Source: Crassaminicella indica
GTDB taxonomy: Bacteria > Bacillota > Clostridia > Peptostreptococcales > Thermotaleaceae
Reading direction: 5' to 3'
DNA length: 64,000 bases
Assembly (NCBI RefSeq): GCF_019203185.1
Contig: NZ_CP078093.1
Span: 2,081,058-2,145,057, forward strand
The translations under genes and the position numbers were made by a program. Under the pieces are notes generated by a model. The model made no database searches and was not told the origin of the DNA. It was given only the letters and a program-made list of their open reading frames with translations. Within the stretch, counting starts at the first letter, position 1; every line of letters starts with the position of its first letter. Positions 1-10,420 of the stretch are shown piece by piece.

Positions 1-117
1 ACACTTGAGGATTCCTGTTATAAAGATCAATATGAATTGTTAGGGATAAAAATGGCTAAGCTTAGTCTACAAAAAGGCGGAGACGAGATTTTAAAAAATA
101 TTGAGGCAGGTGATTAG
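1..117 (+). CDS. hemC: Hydroxymethylbilane synthase (porphobilinogen deaminase), C-terminal end
   Basis: Only the last 38 codons are in the window, read in frame 1 and ending in TAG at 115-117. The tail contains GGDEILKNI, which resembles the usual C-terminus of porphobilinogen deaminases. The gene lies directly before the uroporphyrinogen III synthase fusion and hemB, the normal hem operon order. The enzyme polymerises four porphobilinogens into hydroxymethylbilane in the cytoplasm. The identification rests mainly on context, because the dipyrromethane-binding cysteine region lies outside the window. Confidence 0.75.
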   Translation, partial: TLEDSCYKDQYELLGIKMAKLSLQKGGDEILKNIEAGD

Positions 118-119
118 AT

Positions 120-1637
120 GTGAAGGTAGGAAAAGTATTTTTGATAGGAGCAGGCCCTGGAGATTATAAGCTGATTACCCTAAAAGGGATAGAATGTATA
201 AAAAATGCTGATGTTGTATTATATGATCGATTGGCAAGCTCTAAGTTATTAAAGTTTGCAAGAGAAGATGTTGAATTGATTTATGTTGGAAAAGCTCCGA
301 ACAACCATGCTTATACACAGAAAGAGATCAATGCATTACTTGTAAAAAAAGCTTTGGAAGGAAAAAATGTTGCTAGATTAAAGGGAGGAGATCCATTTGT
401 TTTTGGTAGAGGTGGAGAAGAAGCAAAAGAATTAAAAGAAAATGGAATCAGCTTTGAAATAGTTCCCGGTATTACTTCAGCTATATCTGTACCAGCTTAT
501 GCAGGAATACCTGTAACTCATAGAAATGTAAGTTCTTCCTTTCATGTTATTACTGGAAATGAAGATCCAACAAAAGAAGAAAAGGCTGTTGATTATGAAG
601 CTTTAGCAAAATTAGAAGGAACACTTATATTCTTAATGGGTGTAAAGAATATAGAAAAAATTTGTCAAAGTCTTATAAAATACGGACAAAGTCCGAGCAG
701 ACCAGTAGCTGTGATTATGAAGGGAACTACTACCGAGCATAAAATGATTAAAGGAACTCTTAATAATATTCATGAAAAGGTAATAGAAAATGGATTAAAA
801 AATCCATCTATTATTATTGTAGGAGAAGTAGTGAATTTATCTGACGTATTAAGATGGTATGAGGATAAGCCATTATTTGGGAAAAAAGTTTTAGTTACAC
901 GGACAAGACAGCAAGCAAGTTATTTATCTAAAAAGCTTGAAGCTTTGGGTGCAAAGGCTGTAGAGTTTCCGACTATAAAAATTGAGCATCCAGAGTGCTT
1001 TGATGAAATCGATAAAGCCATAAAAGCAGTTGAGAAATACAAATGGATTATATTTACTAGTGTTAATGGTGTAACTGCATTTTTTGATCGAATGAAAAAT
1101 TTAAAAATAGATATAAGAAAGCTTCTTGGTGCAAAGCTTGTAGCAATAGGACCAGCTACTGCGAAAGCTTTAGAGGATAAAGGGTTTATTATTGAATATA
1201 TACCAGAAGAATATAGAGCAGAAGCTATTATTGATGGATTAAAAGATAAAATTAAAGAAGGAGAGCATATTCTTTTACCGAGAGCAGATATTGCTAGAGA
1301 AATTTTAATTGAAGAATTAAAAAAATTAGGGGCTATTGTAGATAATATACATATTTATCGTACGGTTATTCCTAAAAATGATCAAGATAAGCTGATTAGT
1401 ATATTAAAAGATGAAAATATCGATGTTATTACATTTACGAGTTCTTCTACTGTTAAAAACTTTATGAATATTTTAGGAGAGAACAATAAAATGCTGTTAA
1501 AAGGAAAAAGAATAGCTTCTATTGGACCTATTACTGAAAAAACTGCAAGAAAACATGGATTAGAGGTTGATATACAGGCAAAAGAATTTACAATAGATGG
1601 TCTTGTTAAAGCTATTAATAATTATTATAACAGTTAG
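120..1637 (+). CDS. cobA-hemD: Uroporphyrinogen-III C-methyltransferase / uroporphyrinogen-III synthase fusion
   Basis: This 505-residue protein joins two successive enzymes of siroheme/cobalamin synthesis. Residues about 1-245 are an SAM-dependent SUMT domain, with GAGPGD at about 10-15, GGDPFVFGRGGEE at about 89-101 and VPGITSAIS near 115. Residues about 252-505 are a HemD domain that cyclises hydroxymethylbilane, beginning at GKKVLVTRTR. The start is a GTG placed two bases after the hemC stop, so translation is probably coupled; no strong ribosome binding site is visible. Fusion of the two activities is common in clostridia. The SUMT half directs part of the uroporphyrinogen toward siroheme or vitamin B12. 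Confidence 0.93.
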   Translation: MKVGKVFLIGAGPGDYKLITLKGIECIKNADVVLYDRLASSKLLKFAREDVELIYVGKAPNNHAYTQKEINALLVKKALEGKNVARLKGGDPFVFGRGGEEAKELKENGISFEIVPGITSAISVPAYAGIPVTHRNVSSSFHVITGNEDPTKEEKAVDYEALAKLEGTLIFLMGVKNIEKICQSLIKYGQSPSRPVAVIMKGTTTEHKMIKGTLNNIHEKVIENGLKNPSIIIVGEVVNLSDVLRWYEDKPLFGKKVLVTRTRQQASYLSKKLEALGAKAVEFPTIKIEHPECFDEIDKAIKAVEKYKWIIFTSVNGVTAFFDRMKNLKIDIRKLLGAKLVAIGPATAKALEDKGFIIEYIPEEYRAEAIIDGLKDKIKEGEHILLPRADIAREILIEELKKLGAIVDNIHIYRTVIPKNDQDKLISILKDENIDVITFTSSSTVKNFMNILGENNKMLLKGKRIASIGPITEKTARKHGLEVDIQAKEFTIDGLVKAINNYYNS

Positions 1638-1652
1638 GTGGGAGGAATTATT

Positions 1653-2627
1653 ATGAATTTACTAAATAGACCAAGAAGATTAAGAAGAAATGCTGCTATA
1701 AGAGGACTAATACAAGAAACAGTATTGAATGTAAAGGATTTTATTTACCCATTATTTGTAGTAGAAGGGGAAGGGATAAAAGAGGAGATCGAAAGTCTTT
1801 CAAATAATTATCACTTTTCTATAGATATGTTAAAGGATGAAATAGATGAAATTACAAATTTGGGAATAAAAGCAGTGATTCTTTTTGGTTTGCCAGATAA
1901 AAAAGATTCTTATGGTAGTGAAGCTTACAGCGATGATGGAATTGTTCAAAGAGCAATAAGAGAAATAAAAAGAATAAATGAGGAATTGTTAGTTGTTACA
2001 GATATTTGTATGTGTCAATATACGGATCACGGACATTGTGGTATTTTAAAAGACGGTTATGTAGATAATGATGAGACATTAAAATATTTAGCTAAAATTG
2101 CTCTATCTCATGCAAAAGCAGGTGCTGATATGGTAGCTCCTTCAGATATGATGGACGGAAGAATTGCTGCTATTCGCAGTATTTTAGACGAAAATGGATT
2201 TACTGAAGTTTCAGTTATGGCTTATAGTGCAAAATATGCTTCTGCTTTTTATGGACCATTTAGGGCTGCTGCAAATTCTGCACCAGAATGTGGAGATAGA
2301 AAAAGCTATCAAATGGATCCAGCTAATAGTGACGAAGCATTAAGAGAAGTGGAGCTTGATATAAAAGAAGGAGCAGATATTGTTATGGTCAAGCCTGCAC
2401 TTTCTTATTTAGATGTTATAAGAAGAGTAAAAGATAAATTTAATATGCCTTTAGCTGTTTATAATGTAAGTGGTGAGTATGCAATGATTAAGGCAGCAGC
2501 AGAAAAAGGTTGGATAGATGAAAAAAGTATTGTTTTAGAGAAATTATTATCTATGAAAAGAGCAGGAGCAGATATAATTATTACATATCATGCAAAGGAT
2601 GCTGCTCAGTGGTTAAAGGAGGAATAA
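1653..2627 (+). CDS. hemB: Delta-aminolevulinic acid dehydratase (porphobilinogen synthase)
   Basis: The enzyme condenses two 5-aminolevulinates into porphobilinogen. An in-frame GTG at 1638 exists, but it lies in the GGGAGGA ribosome binding site, so the ATG at 1653 is taken as the start, giving 324 residues. The cysteine-rich zinc-site motif [14 protein letters not shown] is at about 117-130, indicating the zinc-dependent class. The two active-site lysine regions are [12 protein letters not shown] near 192 and [10 protein letters not shown] near 246. It lies 15 bases after the cobA-hemD stop and three bases before hemL, so the hem genes form one transcription unit. Confidence 0.96.
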   Translation: MNLLNRPRRLRRNAAIRGLIQETVLNVKDFIYPLFVVEGEGIKEEIESLSNNYHFSIDMLKDEIDEITNLGIKAVILFGLPDKKDSYGSEAYSDDGIVQRAIREIKRINEELLVVTDICMCQYTDHGHCGILKDGYVDNDETLKYLAKIALSHAKAGADMVAPSDMMDGRIAAIRSILDENGFTEVSVMAYSAKYASAFYGPFRAAANSAPECGDRKSYQMDPANSDEALREVELDIKEGADIVMVKPALSYLDVIRRVKDKFNMPLAVYNVSGEYAMIKAAAEKGWIDEKSIVLEKLLSMKRAGADIIITYHAKDAAQWLKEE

Positions 2628-2630
2628 AAA

Positions 2631-3920
2631 ATGAATTTTCAAAGATCAAAAGCATTATTTGAGGAAGCAAAACAATTTATTCCAGGTGGTGTAAATAGTC
2701 CTGTAAGAGCATTTCCATCTGTTTTTATGGATCCACTTTTTATCAGGAAGGGAAAAGGAAGCAAAATATATGATGTAGATGGGAATGAATATATTGATTA
2801 TGTTGGTTCATGGGGTCCTTTGATTTTAGGACATGCTCATGAAGAAGTGACAAATGCTTTAAAAAAAGTAATTGATATGGGAACAAGCTATGGTGCTCCT
2901 ACTGAGATAGAGACAGAGCTTGCGAAATTAGTATGTGAGGCAGTACCATCTGTTGAATTAGTAAGAATGGTTAACTCTGGTACAGAAGCTACTATGAGTG
3001 CACTAAGACTTGCAAGAGGGTATACTGGAAGAAAAATGATAGTAAAATTTGAAGGGAATTATCATGGTCATTCAGATAGTTTACTTATTAAAGCAGGTTC
3101 TGGGGCATTAACAATTGGTGTTCCTAATAGTCCAGGTGTACCAGAAGATATTGCACGAAATACGATTACTGCACAGTATAATGACATAGAAGGCTTAGAA
3201 GATATCTTTAAAGAGTATGGAGAACAAATCGCAGGGGTGATTGTTGAACCTATAGCTGGAAATATGGGGGTTGTACCAGCTAAACAAGAATTTATGGATG
3301 CGTTAAGAAAGATTACAGAGGAATATGGTGCCCTTTTGATTATTGATGAAGTAATGACTGGATTTAGAGTGTCTTATAATTGTGCACAAAGTTTATATAA
3401 TGTTAAACCAGATATTACAACTTTTGGAAAAATAATTGGAGGAGGTCTTCCTGTAGGGGCTTATGGAGGAAAAAGAGAAATAATGGAAAAAGTAGCACCG
3501 ATAGGACCTGTCTATCAAGCAGGAACTTTATCTGGAAATCCTTTAGCTATGACTGCAGGATATGTAACACTTAAGATATTAAGAGATCATCCAGAAATCT
3601 ATGAAGATTTAGAAAAGAAATCTAAAAGGTTAGTAGATGGGATAAAAGAAAATGCACAAAAATTGGGAGTAAAGGCAAGCTTTAATCGTGTAGGTGCTAT
3701 GCTTTCTATATTCTTTACAGAAAAAGAAGTTGTAGATTTCAAAACAGCTATGAGCAGTGATACAAATAAGTTTAGCATATATTTTGAAGAGATGCTAAAA
3801 TCAGGAATATATTTAGCACCCTCTCAGTTTGAGGCTTCTTTTATATCAGCTGCTCATAGTGATGAAGACATAGAAAAAACAGTTGAAGCTAGTTTCTATG
3901 CCTTGAAAAAAATTGTTTAA
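2631..3920 (+). CDS. hemL: Glutamate-1-semialdehyde 2,1-aminomutase
   Basis: A PLP-dependent class III aminotransferase-fold enzyme of 429 residues, the normal length, which makes 5-aminolevulinate from glutamate-1-semialdehyde in the C5 pathway. The N-terminal signature [13 protein letters not shown] and the PLP-lysine region [14 protein letters not shown] (lysine at about 267) are present, as is the cofactor region [16 protein letters not shown]. It follows hemB by three bases, with AAAGGAGGAA as ribosome binding site. Its position shows that heme precursor synthesis starts from glutamyl-tRNA in this organism; hemA is not in the window. Confidence 0.96.
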   Translation: MNFQRSKALFEEAKQFIPGGVNSPVRAFPSVFMDPLFIRKGKGSKIYDVDGNEYIDYVGSWGPLILGHAHEEVTNALKKVIDMGTSYGAPTEIETELAKLVCEAVPSVELVRMVNSGTEATMSALRLARGYTGRKMIVKFEGNYHGHSDSLLIKAGSGALTIGVPNSPGVPEDIARNTITAQYNDIEGLEDIFKEYGEQIAGVIVEPIAGNMGVVPAKQEFMDALRKITEEYGALLIIDEVMTGFRVSYNCAQSLYNVKPDITTFGKIIGGGLPVGAYGGKREIMEKVAPIGPVYQAGTLSGNPLAMTAGYVTLKILRDHPEIYEDLEKKSKRLVDGIKENAQKLGVKASFNRVGAMLSIFFTEKEVVDFKTAMSSDTNKFSIYFEEMLKSGIYLAPSQFEASFISAAHSDEDIEKTVEASFYALKKIV

Positions 3921-3996
3921 TATTTTAAGATGACATAAGAAGCATTATGTGGTAAAATGCTATGGATGAAACTTTAAGGAAAAAGGAGAAGTAAGC

Positions 3997-4494
3997 ATGA
4001 GTTTATTTGAAAATTGGAGAGAACTAGCATATCAACATGAAACAAAGCAAAGCTTTGATAAATTTTGGAATAAATATGCTGTTACTGAGAAAAAAATTTA
4101 TGAAGAGGTTTTAGAAAATCATGGACAACCATTAGAAGGTGTATTAAAGGAATTGGCGGAAAAATATGAGACTTCTAATGAATATTTTATGGGTTTTTTA
4201 GATGGAATAAATGAAAGCTTAAGGGAAGCATTAGATTTAGAAGAAATTACAGAAGATAGTATGATAAAGCTAGATATTGATTTTGAAAAGCTTTACTATA
4301 ACATGTTAGAAGCAAAAGCAGATTACTTATATACTCTTCCACAATGGGATAAAATATTAGATGAAGAAAAAAGAAAAGAAATTACTAAAGCACAAAGAAG
4401 TGCAAAAACTATTGTAAAAGAGAATAAGATAGGAAGAAATGAACCTTGTCCTTGTGGAAGTGGTAAAAAATACAAGAAATGTTGTGGAAAATAA
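3997..4494 (+). CDS. SEC-C metal-binding motif protein
   Basis: A 165-residue cytoplasmic protein. The first 130 residues are acidic and probably helical, with no motif I can name. The C-terminus carries a canonical SEC-C zinc-binding motif, [17 protein letters not shown], like that ending SecA and many small proteins of unknown role. A GGAGAAG ribosome binding site precedes the ATG. It follows hemL by 76 bases and is closed by a strong terminator. Function is not known; a role in protein targeting or nucleic-acid contact would be speculation. Confidence 0.8.
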   Translation: MSLFENWRELAYQHETKQSFDKFWNKYAVTEKKIYEEVLENHGQPLEGVLKELAEKYETSNEYFMGFLDGINESLREALDLEEITEDSMIKLDIDFEKLYYNMLEAKADYLYTLPQWDKILDEEKRKEITKAQRSAKTIVKENKIGRNEPCPCGSGKKYKKCCGK

Positions 4495-4498
4495 TAAA

Positions 4499-4536
4499 AA
4501 ATACATTCCTTGCTAAAAAGGAATGTATTTTTTTAT
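4499..4536. terminator. Bidirectional terminator between convergent genes
   Basis: A 13-bp perfect stem (4499-4511 with 4518-4530) and a 6-base loop are followed by T-rich sequence on the plus strand and preceded by an A-run that serves the minus strand. It lies between the SEC-C gene and the convergent aminotransferase gene, overlapping the latter's stop. Confidence 0.9.
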
Positions 4537-5729
4537 TTTCTTTTAGGATATTTTTTAAGAGCGACTTTTAAAATATCCATCGCTTTTTTTAAATCATTTT
4601 CATTCAAAATATATGCTATGCGAACTTCATCTTCACCAGCATTTGGTGTAATATAGAATCCTTGAGCTGGTGCGAACATGACGGTTTCACCATTCAAATC
4701 AAAATCCTTTAATAACCATATTATAAATTCTTCAGCATTTTTAACAGGTAGCTTTGCAATTACATAAAAAGCGCCTTCAGGATTTTGACAAACTACCCCA
4801 GGTATTTCTTGAAGCTTACTATAAAGAATATCTCTTCTTTTTTGATATTCAGATAGTACTTTTTTAAAGTAATCTTCAGGAACATCATAAAGGGCTGCTG
4901 CACCAATTTGTTCAAGAGTAGGACAACACAGTCGCCCTTGACAGATCTTTAAAATCTGAGCAATCAATTTTTTGTTTTTGCTTAAAATAGCACCGATTCT
5001 TGCACCACAAGCGCTGAATCTTTTAGATACACTATCGATTAATATTACTTGATCTTTTATACTAGGAATACTTCCAAAGCTTTTAAATTTTAGACCATTA
5101 TATACAAATTCCCTATAGACTTCATCAGATATAATAAATAAATTATGTTTTTTAGCAATATCAGCCAGTAGATTTACTTCTTCTTCTGTAAAAACAGCTC
5201 CAGTTGGATTTCCTGGATTTGTTACGAGTATAGCTTTTGTTTTATTGGTAATTAATTTTTCGATTTCTTCTTTTTTAGGCAAATGAAAACCTGAAGAAGC
5301 CTCAGTTATAAGCGGAACAGTTTTTATACCTGCTATGGCATTAAAACCTGCATAATTTGTATAAAAAGGTTCAGGTATGATTACCTCATCTCCATAATCA
5401 GCAATAGCTAATAGTGTAAAAAGAAGGGCTTCGCTTCCTCCGTTTGTAATAAGCACTTCATCTTTTTCAAAATGCATATTATATTTTTTATAATATCGAA
5501 TGATTGCCTGGATCAATTGAGGGATTCCCTGTGATGCTGTATAGGCTAATACCTTTTCGTCAAAGCTTTTTATGGCTTCCATGAAATTTTTTGGCGTTTC
5601 AATATCAGGCTGTCCAATATTTAGATGATATATTTTTTTTCCATCTGCTTTTGCTTTTTCAGCATAAGGGGTTAATTTTCTAATGGGTGAGGCTTGCATA
5701 GCTGTAATTCTCTGAGAAAAATTTTCCAT
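4533..5729 (-). CDS. Pyridoxal-phosphate-dependent class I aminotransferase
   Basis: A 398-residue fold-type I aminotransferase of the aspartate aminotransferase superfamily. It has LNIGQPDIETP near the N-terminus, NPGNPTGAVF at about 171-180 and the PLP-lysine region DSVSKRFSACGARIG at about 233-247. The C-terminal substrate-carboxylate arginine lies in DEVRIAY. Substrate preference cannot be read from the sequence; aspartate, alanine and aromatic aminotransferases share these motifs. The start ATG follows TAGGAGGGAC. It is a single-gene unit convergent with the SEC-C gene. Confidence 0.9.
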   Translation of the reverse strand: MENFSQRITAMQASPIRKLTPYAEKAKADGKKIYHLNIGQPDIETPKNFMEAIKSFDEKVLAYTASQGIPQLIQAIIRYYKKYNMHFEKDEVLITNGGSEALLFTLLAIADYGDEVIIPEPFYTNYAGFNAIAGIKTVPLITEASSGFHLPKKEEIEKLITNKTKAILVTNPGNPTGAVFTEEEVNLLADIAKKHNLFIISDEVYREFVYNGLKFKSFGSIPSIKDQVILIDSVSKRFSACGARIGAILSKNKKLIAQILKICQGRLCCPTLEQIGAAALYDVPEDYFKKVLSEYQKRRDILYSKLQEIPGVVCQNPEGAFYVIAKLPVKNAEEFIIWLLKDFDLNGETVMFAPAQGFYITPNAGEDEVRIAYILNENDLKKAMDILKVALKKYPKRK

Positions 5730-5769
5730 AGTCCCTCCTATTTTGCACCATAAAATTCTTATTAATAGG

Positions 5770-5800
5770 TATATGTTTACATTATGGCGAATTGTGTCAA
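5770..5800 (-). promoter_or_regulatory. Possible sigma-A promoter for the aminotransferase gene
   Basis: The -35 box is a perfect TTGACA (minus strand). The best -10 is CATATA at 19 bases, which is weak and slightly too far, so the call is tentative. Confidence 0.35.
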
Positions 5801-5908
5801 AATTATAATAATATTATGTTAGCAGACAAATGATAGAACGTCAAGTAGTTAATGAGGTGATTTGACAAAAAATGACCAGAATATAAGCAAAAAATAAGCA
5901 AAAGGATT

Positions 5909-6014
5909 CCACTTTTTTATATTGATGTTGTTTGTCTATAGATAGTTGCTAATTATATAGATAAACAAATTCAAAACGAAATATAAAGAACAGTTCATTC
6001 CAGATAACTTCCTA
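5909..6014 (-). repeat. Partial, diverged copy of the palindromic intergenic repeat
   Basis: Two blocks match the reverse complement of the full copy at 10914-11126. One is TTTTTTATATTGATGTTGTT (about 5914-5933). The other is a stretch of about 36 bases ending in TTCCAGATAACTT (about 5973-6010). The inner terminator-like hairpin of the full copy is missing. The blocks are separated by unrelated AT-rich sequence. Confidence 0.55.
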
Positions 6015-6160
6015 TATGTTATAAAGATGGAAGTTGATGAAATGATGATATGTGATTATAGGAGTTTTCATGGAATGTTTTTTATTTAAATATTTTGGAA
6101 TGCTTAGGATATATGATACACTGTAATTGAATTTTATTTTCATAAGAAAAGGTGAGAGAT

Positions 6161-7492
6161 ATGGATTTGTTTGATATGGTAAGAGAACAAAATATAAAAA
6201 AGGATGCTCCATTAGCAGAAAGGCTAAAGCCACAAAGATTAGAGGATTTTGTTGGTCAAGAGCATATTTTAGGAAAAGGAAAACTTTTGTGGAGAGCAAT
6301 AAAGGCAGATAGAATTACATCACTTATTCTTTATGGCCCTCCAGGAACAGGAAAAACTAGTTTAGCTAGAATTATTGCTAATTCAACAAAATCAAATTTT
6401 GTTCAATTAAATGCAGTTACATCAGGAATAAAGGATTTAAAGGAGGTAGTAAAAGAAGCAGAGAATGCTCTTGGTATGTATAATAAAAAGACAATATTAT
6501 TTTTGGATGAAATTCATAGATTTAATAAGGCACAGCAAGATGGATTATTACCATATGTTGAAAATGGTACACTTGTATTGATTGGTGCTACAACAGAAAA
6601 TCCATTTTTTGAGGTGAATAATGCGTTGATTTCAAGATCTATGCTTTTTCAATTAAAGCCATTAGATGAAGCTGCTATGAAAAAAGTAATTTATAGAGCT
6701 ATAACAGATGTAGAAAATGGGTTAGGCATGTTTAGGATTGATTTAGAGGACGAAGCTGTAGATTTTTTATGTAGTGCTGCTAATGGAGATGCAAGGAAAG
6801 CATTAAATGCATTAGAGCTAGCTGTGCTGACAACAGAAAAAAATGAAGAGGGAAAGATTTATATAAGCCTTAATGTGGTAGAGGAATGTCTTCAGAAAAG
6901 ACATATAAATTATGATAAGAATTGTGATGCTCATTATGATGTGATTTCAGCTTTTATTAAAAGCATGCGAGGATCAGATCCAGATGCGACGCTACATTAT
7001 CTTGCTAGAATGCTTTATGCTGGAGAAGACCCTGTATTTATTGCTAGAAGAATTGTTATTGCAGCATCTGAAGATGTAGGAAATGCTGATCCAAATGCAT
7101 TAGTAATTGCAAATAGTGCTGCACAAGCAGTCAAGTTTATTGGAATGCCTGAAGCTAGAATTATTCTTGCACAAGCAGCTGTTTATGTAGCAACATCTCC
7201 AAAAAGTAATGCAAGCTATGTAGGAATAAATAATGCTTTAAAGGACATTGAAAATAGAGATATTGGAATAGTTCCTATGCATATTAGGGATATGACTGCT
7301 AGAAGAATAGAAAATAATTACAATCCTAAAATGAATAATAGCGTATATTTATATCCACATGATTATCCAGAAGGTTATGTAAAACAGCAGTATTTGCCAG
7401 ATCGTTTAGTGGGAACGAAATATTATTATCCTAAAGAAAATGGATACGAAAAAAATATTGTTCATAGGCTCAATGCTTTGAAAGAAAAATAA
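6161..7492 (+). CDS. rarA: Replication-associated recombination protein A (RarA/MgsA AAA+ ATPase)
   Basis: A 443-residue AAA+ ATPase of the clamp-loader-related RarA family, acting at stalled replication forks. Walker [10 protein letters not shown] lies at about 58-66, Walker [10 protein letters not shown] about 45 residues later, and sensor 1 IGATTENP follows. The C-terminal helical tetramerisation domain includes [27 protein letters not shown] at 6152 is in frame but belongs to the AAAGGTGAGA ribosome binding site, so ATG 6161 is chosen. It appears to be transcribed alone, ending at a strong terminator. Confidence 0.95.
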   Translation: MDLFDMVREQNIKKDAPLAERLKPQRLEDFVGQEHILGKGKLLWRAIKADRITSLILYGPPGTGKTSLARIIANSTKSNFVQLNAVTSGIKDLKEVVKEAENALGMYNKKTILFLDEIHRFNKAQQDGLLPYVENGTLVLIGATTENPFFEVNNALISRSMLFQLKPLDEAAMKKVIYRAITDVENGLGMFRIDLEDEAVDFLCSAANGDARKALNALELAVLTTEKNEEGKIYISLNVVEECLQKRHINYDKNCDAHYDVISAFIKSMRGSDPDATLHYLARMLYAGEDPVFIARRIVIAASEDVGNADPNALVIANSAAQAVKFIGMPEARIILAQAAVYVATSPKSNASYVGINNALKDIENRDIGIVPMHIRDMTARRIENNYNPKMNNSVYLYPHDYPEGYVKQQYLPDRLVGTKYYYPKENGYEKNIVHRLNALKEK

Positions 7493-7528
7493 AATGTCAA
7501 CATGATGTGCTGTTGACATTTTATTTTT
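7491..7528. terminator. Bidirectional terminator after rarA
   Basis: A 12-bp perfect stem (7491-7502 with 7511-7522) and an 8-base loop are followed by a T-tract. The A-run on the left also gives a U-tract for the convergent ABC permease gene. Confidence 0.9.
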
Positions 7529-7530
7529 TT

Positions 7531-9546
7531 CTAAAAAGATGCTTTTATAAAGTCTAATGCATTTTTTTGTGAATACCATCCAATTATTGTATTTCTATTT
7601 TTCAAGTAAAAGATAACACAATATTTTCTATCCTTTAAAGAACTCATATTATAAGATTTTAAAAGCTTTTCTATATTATTTTCATCTTTGATTACTATTG
7701 CTTTGTCTTTTAGTTCTTTTATATGTGTAGGATCAAATTTTGATATTTCTTTATAAATTATATCTGGATTTGTTGAATCTTTTATTTTTGTAACAACGGC
7801 ATATTCGATATCCTTAGGCAGTATTCTTACATTTTTATAGTATCCTTTTTGTTTTAACCATTTTTCGAGTCCATTATAAGACTTTTTCAAATCTAAATAA
7901 ATCGTTTTAAAATCATCCTTTTGTTTATAAGATGCTTTTTCTAAATTTTTAGGATAAACAATACGAATCTCTGCCCACTTTGCTTGATTAGAATTCATTT
8001 CTTCATAAGTTTGATTAATTATATCTTCCTTGAGAATATCAACAAATTCTTTGATTTCATTTTGATTGAAAATTGTTATTTGTCTATCTACATTATACGC
8101 TTCTATATAAATACAATCTATGTTGTTTACATCTGTACTAAATATTTTATTATTAATAATTTTGTATTCCTTTGATTCATATATTTTCTTTATATATGGA
8201 TTTTTATATTTCATTGCATAGGGAATGGAGTATTCTCTTATTAATGTATTTCCATTTTTGTATTTATATCCTATTGCAACAGATGTTGTTCTTTCATCTC
8301 TTGTTTTTATACTGTTTTCTATTGTTTTTTGATTATTTATAATCATTTGATGAAAATTTTGTATATTTATAAGATTTTCTTTTTCATGAAATAAATGATC
8401 ATCCTCTTTAAAAGTGTTAGTATGATGATCAAAATATGCACCTTCTATGTTTTTTATATCTGGCAGGCGCTTTTCATATCCTGTTAAATCTAATTCTATA
8501 GCACCTATTAAAAGAATCATGATTATAATGAATGGTACAAATCCAAATAATCTGTGAAATATCCATATGGATTTTTGTAATATCATTTCAGCTATAATAT
8601 ATCCAAACAAAGCTCCTATGAAAAATCCAAAATATAACCAGCTTTGTGTATTATTTGTTATTTTCGAAAAATATAGTCCTCCTAATATCATTGTACAAAA
8701 TGTAACACTATATTTAAATAATGGTTTTAATATATTAAAAACAATAGTATCGGTAGCATTTTCAAGATTTCTTTTATGATATAAAACTTTTGAAGCGAAA
8801 AACAATCCAACCAACAGTATAATATACCATAGCATTAATAAATGACTTATTTCTGAATGGTCAAAAATATGTGTTATAGGCATAATATTTACAGCAAAAT
8901 TTTCTAAAATGAAATAATTAGGAACAAATCCAAATAATAGTTTATCTAAAAATAGCATAAACAATCCTGTAAAGCCTAAAGGTAAAAATAAAAATATTAA
9001 AGAAAGTATACCTTGAATAAAAGATACTCCACTTATCATTCCTGTAAAGATGGTTATGAAAAACGTTGTATAGTTAAGAAGTAAGGTAATAAAGAACCAA
9101 TGGTATATATCAGAAATAGCAATCGTTGTATTTATGTTTTTACATAGATTAGAATACGTAATAAGCATAATGATAAAGTTGAGTAAAACAGGTATTAATA
9201 GAATGATTATGCCTGATAAAATGTGACTGTTTAAGAGTATATTTCTTGTAAATGGTAAGGCATGAAGCATTCCTGATGAATTTTTTAGTTGTAAATATCT
9301 AAAAATAAGAACACCTAGTATAATTGGAATTGCTATTGTACAGATAATTTCAAGGCCATTGTGCTGTATATTGATAAAATTTTCAATGGTATAATAAACT
9401 CGATCTGGATGTTCAATATTTACTATAAAAATATATAAAGGACCTGCAAAAAGTAAAAGTAAAAAGTATAGAAGTCCCATTCCCCAAAATCTTTTTAAAT
9501 CTTCTTTTATAAGTGTTTGATTAAAAAATGATGTTTTCAATTTCAT
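7531..9546 (-). CDS. ABC-2 type exporter permease with large C-terminal domain (YtrC/D-like)
   Basis: A 671-residue membrane protein. The first half (to about residue 360) holds multiple hydrophobic segments, starting with LLYFLLLLFAGPLYIFIV at about 25-42. The last roughly 310 residues are hydrophilic and probably extracytoplasmic. The start overlaps the ATPase gene by 26 bases, so both are translated together, and the GntR gene precedes them: regulator, ATPase, permease, as in the Bacillus YtrA-type operons. Substrate is unknown; related systems respond to cell-envelope antibiotics or stress. It is transcribed toward the terminator at 7491-7528. Confidence 0.8.
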   Translation of the reverse strand: MKLKTSFFNQTLIKEDLKRFWGMGLLYFLLLLFAGPLYIFIVNIEHPDRVYYTIENFINIQHNGLEIICTIAIPIILGVLIFRYLQLKNSSGMLHALPFTRNILLNSHILSGIIILLIPVLLNFIIMLITYSNLCKNINTTIAISDIYHWFFITLLLNYTTFFITIFTGMISGVSFIQGILSLIFLFLPLGFTGLFMLFLDKLLFGFVPNYFILENFAVNIMPITHIFDHSEISHLLMLWYIILLVGLFFASKVLYHKRNLENATDTIVFNILKPLFKYSVTFCTMILGGLYFSKITNNTQSWLYFGFFIGALFGYIIAEMILQKSIWIFHRLFGFVPFIIIMILLIGAIELDLTGYEKRLPDIKNIEGAYFDHHTNTFKEDDHLFHEKENLINIQNFHQMIINNQKTIENSIKTRDERTTSVAIGYKYKNGNTLIREYSIPYAMKYKNPYIKKIYESKEYKIINNKIFSTDVNNIDCIYIEAYNVDRQITIFNQNEIKEFVDILKEDIINQTYEEMNSNQAKWAEIRIVYPKNLEKASYKQKDDFKTIYLDLKKSYNGLEKWLKQKGYYKNVRILPKDIEYAVVTKIKDSTNPDIIYKEISKFDPTHIKELKDKAIVIKDENNIEKLLKSYNMSSLKDRKYCVIFYLKNRNTIIGWYSQKNALDFIKASF

Positions 9547-10420
9547 AGCCTATACCCCCTAGCTCATATATAAATATTTCTTCTAAAGAAAGTGGCAATA
9601 TATCCAATATTATTGGTTGATATTGTCTTAATGTAGATAACACCTTTTCCTGTTCTCCTTTTATTATGAATAAGTGAACACTTCCTGTCTTTTTTTGATG
9701 CAGTATATTTAGTTTTTTATGCAGCTCTGTTGGGAAGCCGTCTTTATATACAACTTGAATCTTATGTATATCAGACTTTAAATTATCTAAATTATTTTCA
9801 ATAATCATTTTTCCTTGATGCATTATTCCCACATGATCGCATATGTTTTCCAGTTCCTTTAGATTATGAGAGGATATTAGTACAGTTGTCTGTCTTTCTG
9901 CAACATCTTCAATTACTAAATTCCATATTTTTTTTCGCATCAATGGATCAAGGCCATCGATTGGCTCGTCAAGAATCATAACTTCTGGCATCATAGATAA
10001 AATAAGCCAAAAGGCTACTTGCTTTTGCATTCCCTTTGAAAGCTTGTGAATTTTTTTGTTTTCATTTATTTCAAATACTTGTTTTAATTTTTCATAGCGT
10101 TCTTGATTCCAAGTAGGATATATGTTTTTATAAAATGTTGCCATAGCTTTAATAGTATATTGAGGAAAAAAGTATAAAGCATCTGGTATATAACCTATTT
10201 TGGCTTTTAATTGTGAATTTTCGTATACTGCTTCTCCTAAGATTTTTATTTCTCCTTGATCTTGCTTGTATATTCCTGTAAGGTGCTTTATCAATGTAGT
10301 TTTTCCAGCTCCATTTGAACCGACCAATCCGTAAATAGAACCTTTTTGTATATTTAAGTTAACATTTTTTAATGCTTGGAAATTATCAAAGTATTTATCT
10401 AGATTTCTCACATGAATCAT
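9521..10420 (-). CDS. ABC transporter ATP-binding protein (YtrB-like)
   Basis: A 299-residue nucleotide-binding subunit with Walker A GSNGAGKTT (about 34-42), signature LSKGMQKQ (about 127), Walker B VMILDEP followed by the D-loop IDGLD, and switch histidine in SSHNL. It energises the permease encoded immediately downstream (26-base overlap). Its own start overlaps the GntR gene by 26 bases, with the GGAGG of the ribosome binding site inside the upstream gene. Only one permease is encoded, so the transporter may contain two copies of it. Confidence 0.9.
   Translation of the reverse strand: MIHVRNLDKYFDNFQALKNVNLNIQKGSIYGLVGSNGAGKTTLIKHLTGIYKQDQGEIKILGEAVYENSQLKAKIGYIPDALYFFPQYTIKAMATFYKNIYPTWNQERYEKLKQVFEINENKKIHKLSKGMQKQVAFWLILSMMPEVMILDEPIDGLDPLMRKKIWNLVIEDVAERQTTVLISSHNLKELENICDHVGIMHQGKMIIENNLDNLKSDIHKIQVVYKDGFPTELHKKLNILHQKKTGSVHLFIIKGEQEKVLSTLRQYQPIILDILPLSLEEIFIYELGGIGYEIENIIF

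Larger units (their letters stand above)
5730..6160. other. 431-bp intergenic region with divergent upstream sequences and repeat remnants
   Basis: No convincing coding sequence is present. On the minus strand a perfect TTGACA at 5795-5800 lies 19 bases from a weak CATATA, a possible aminotransferase promoter. Around 5909-6010 are segments that match, in inverted order, parts of the palindromic repeat seen in full at about 10914-11126: an AT-rich block with ATTGATGTTGTTT, and GTTCATTCCAGATAACTT. The region upstream of rarA shows only AT-rich sequence. Confidence 0.6.
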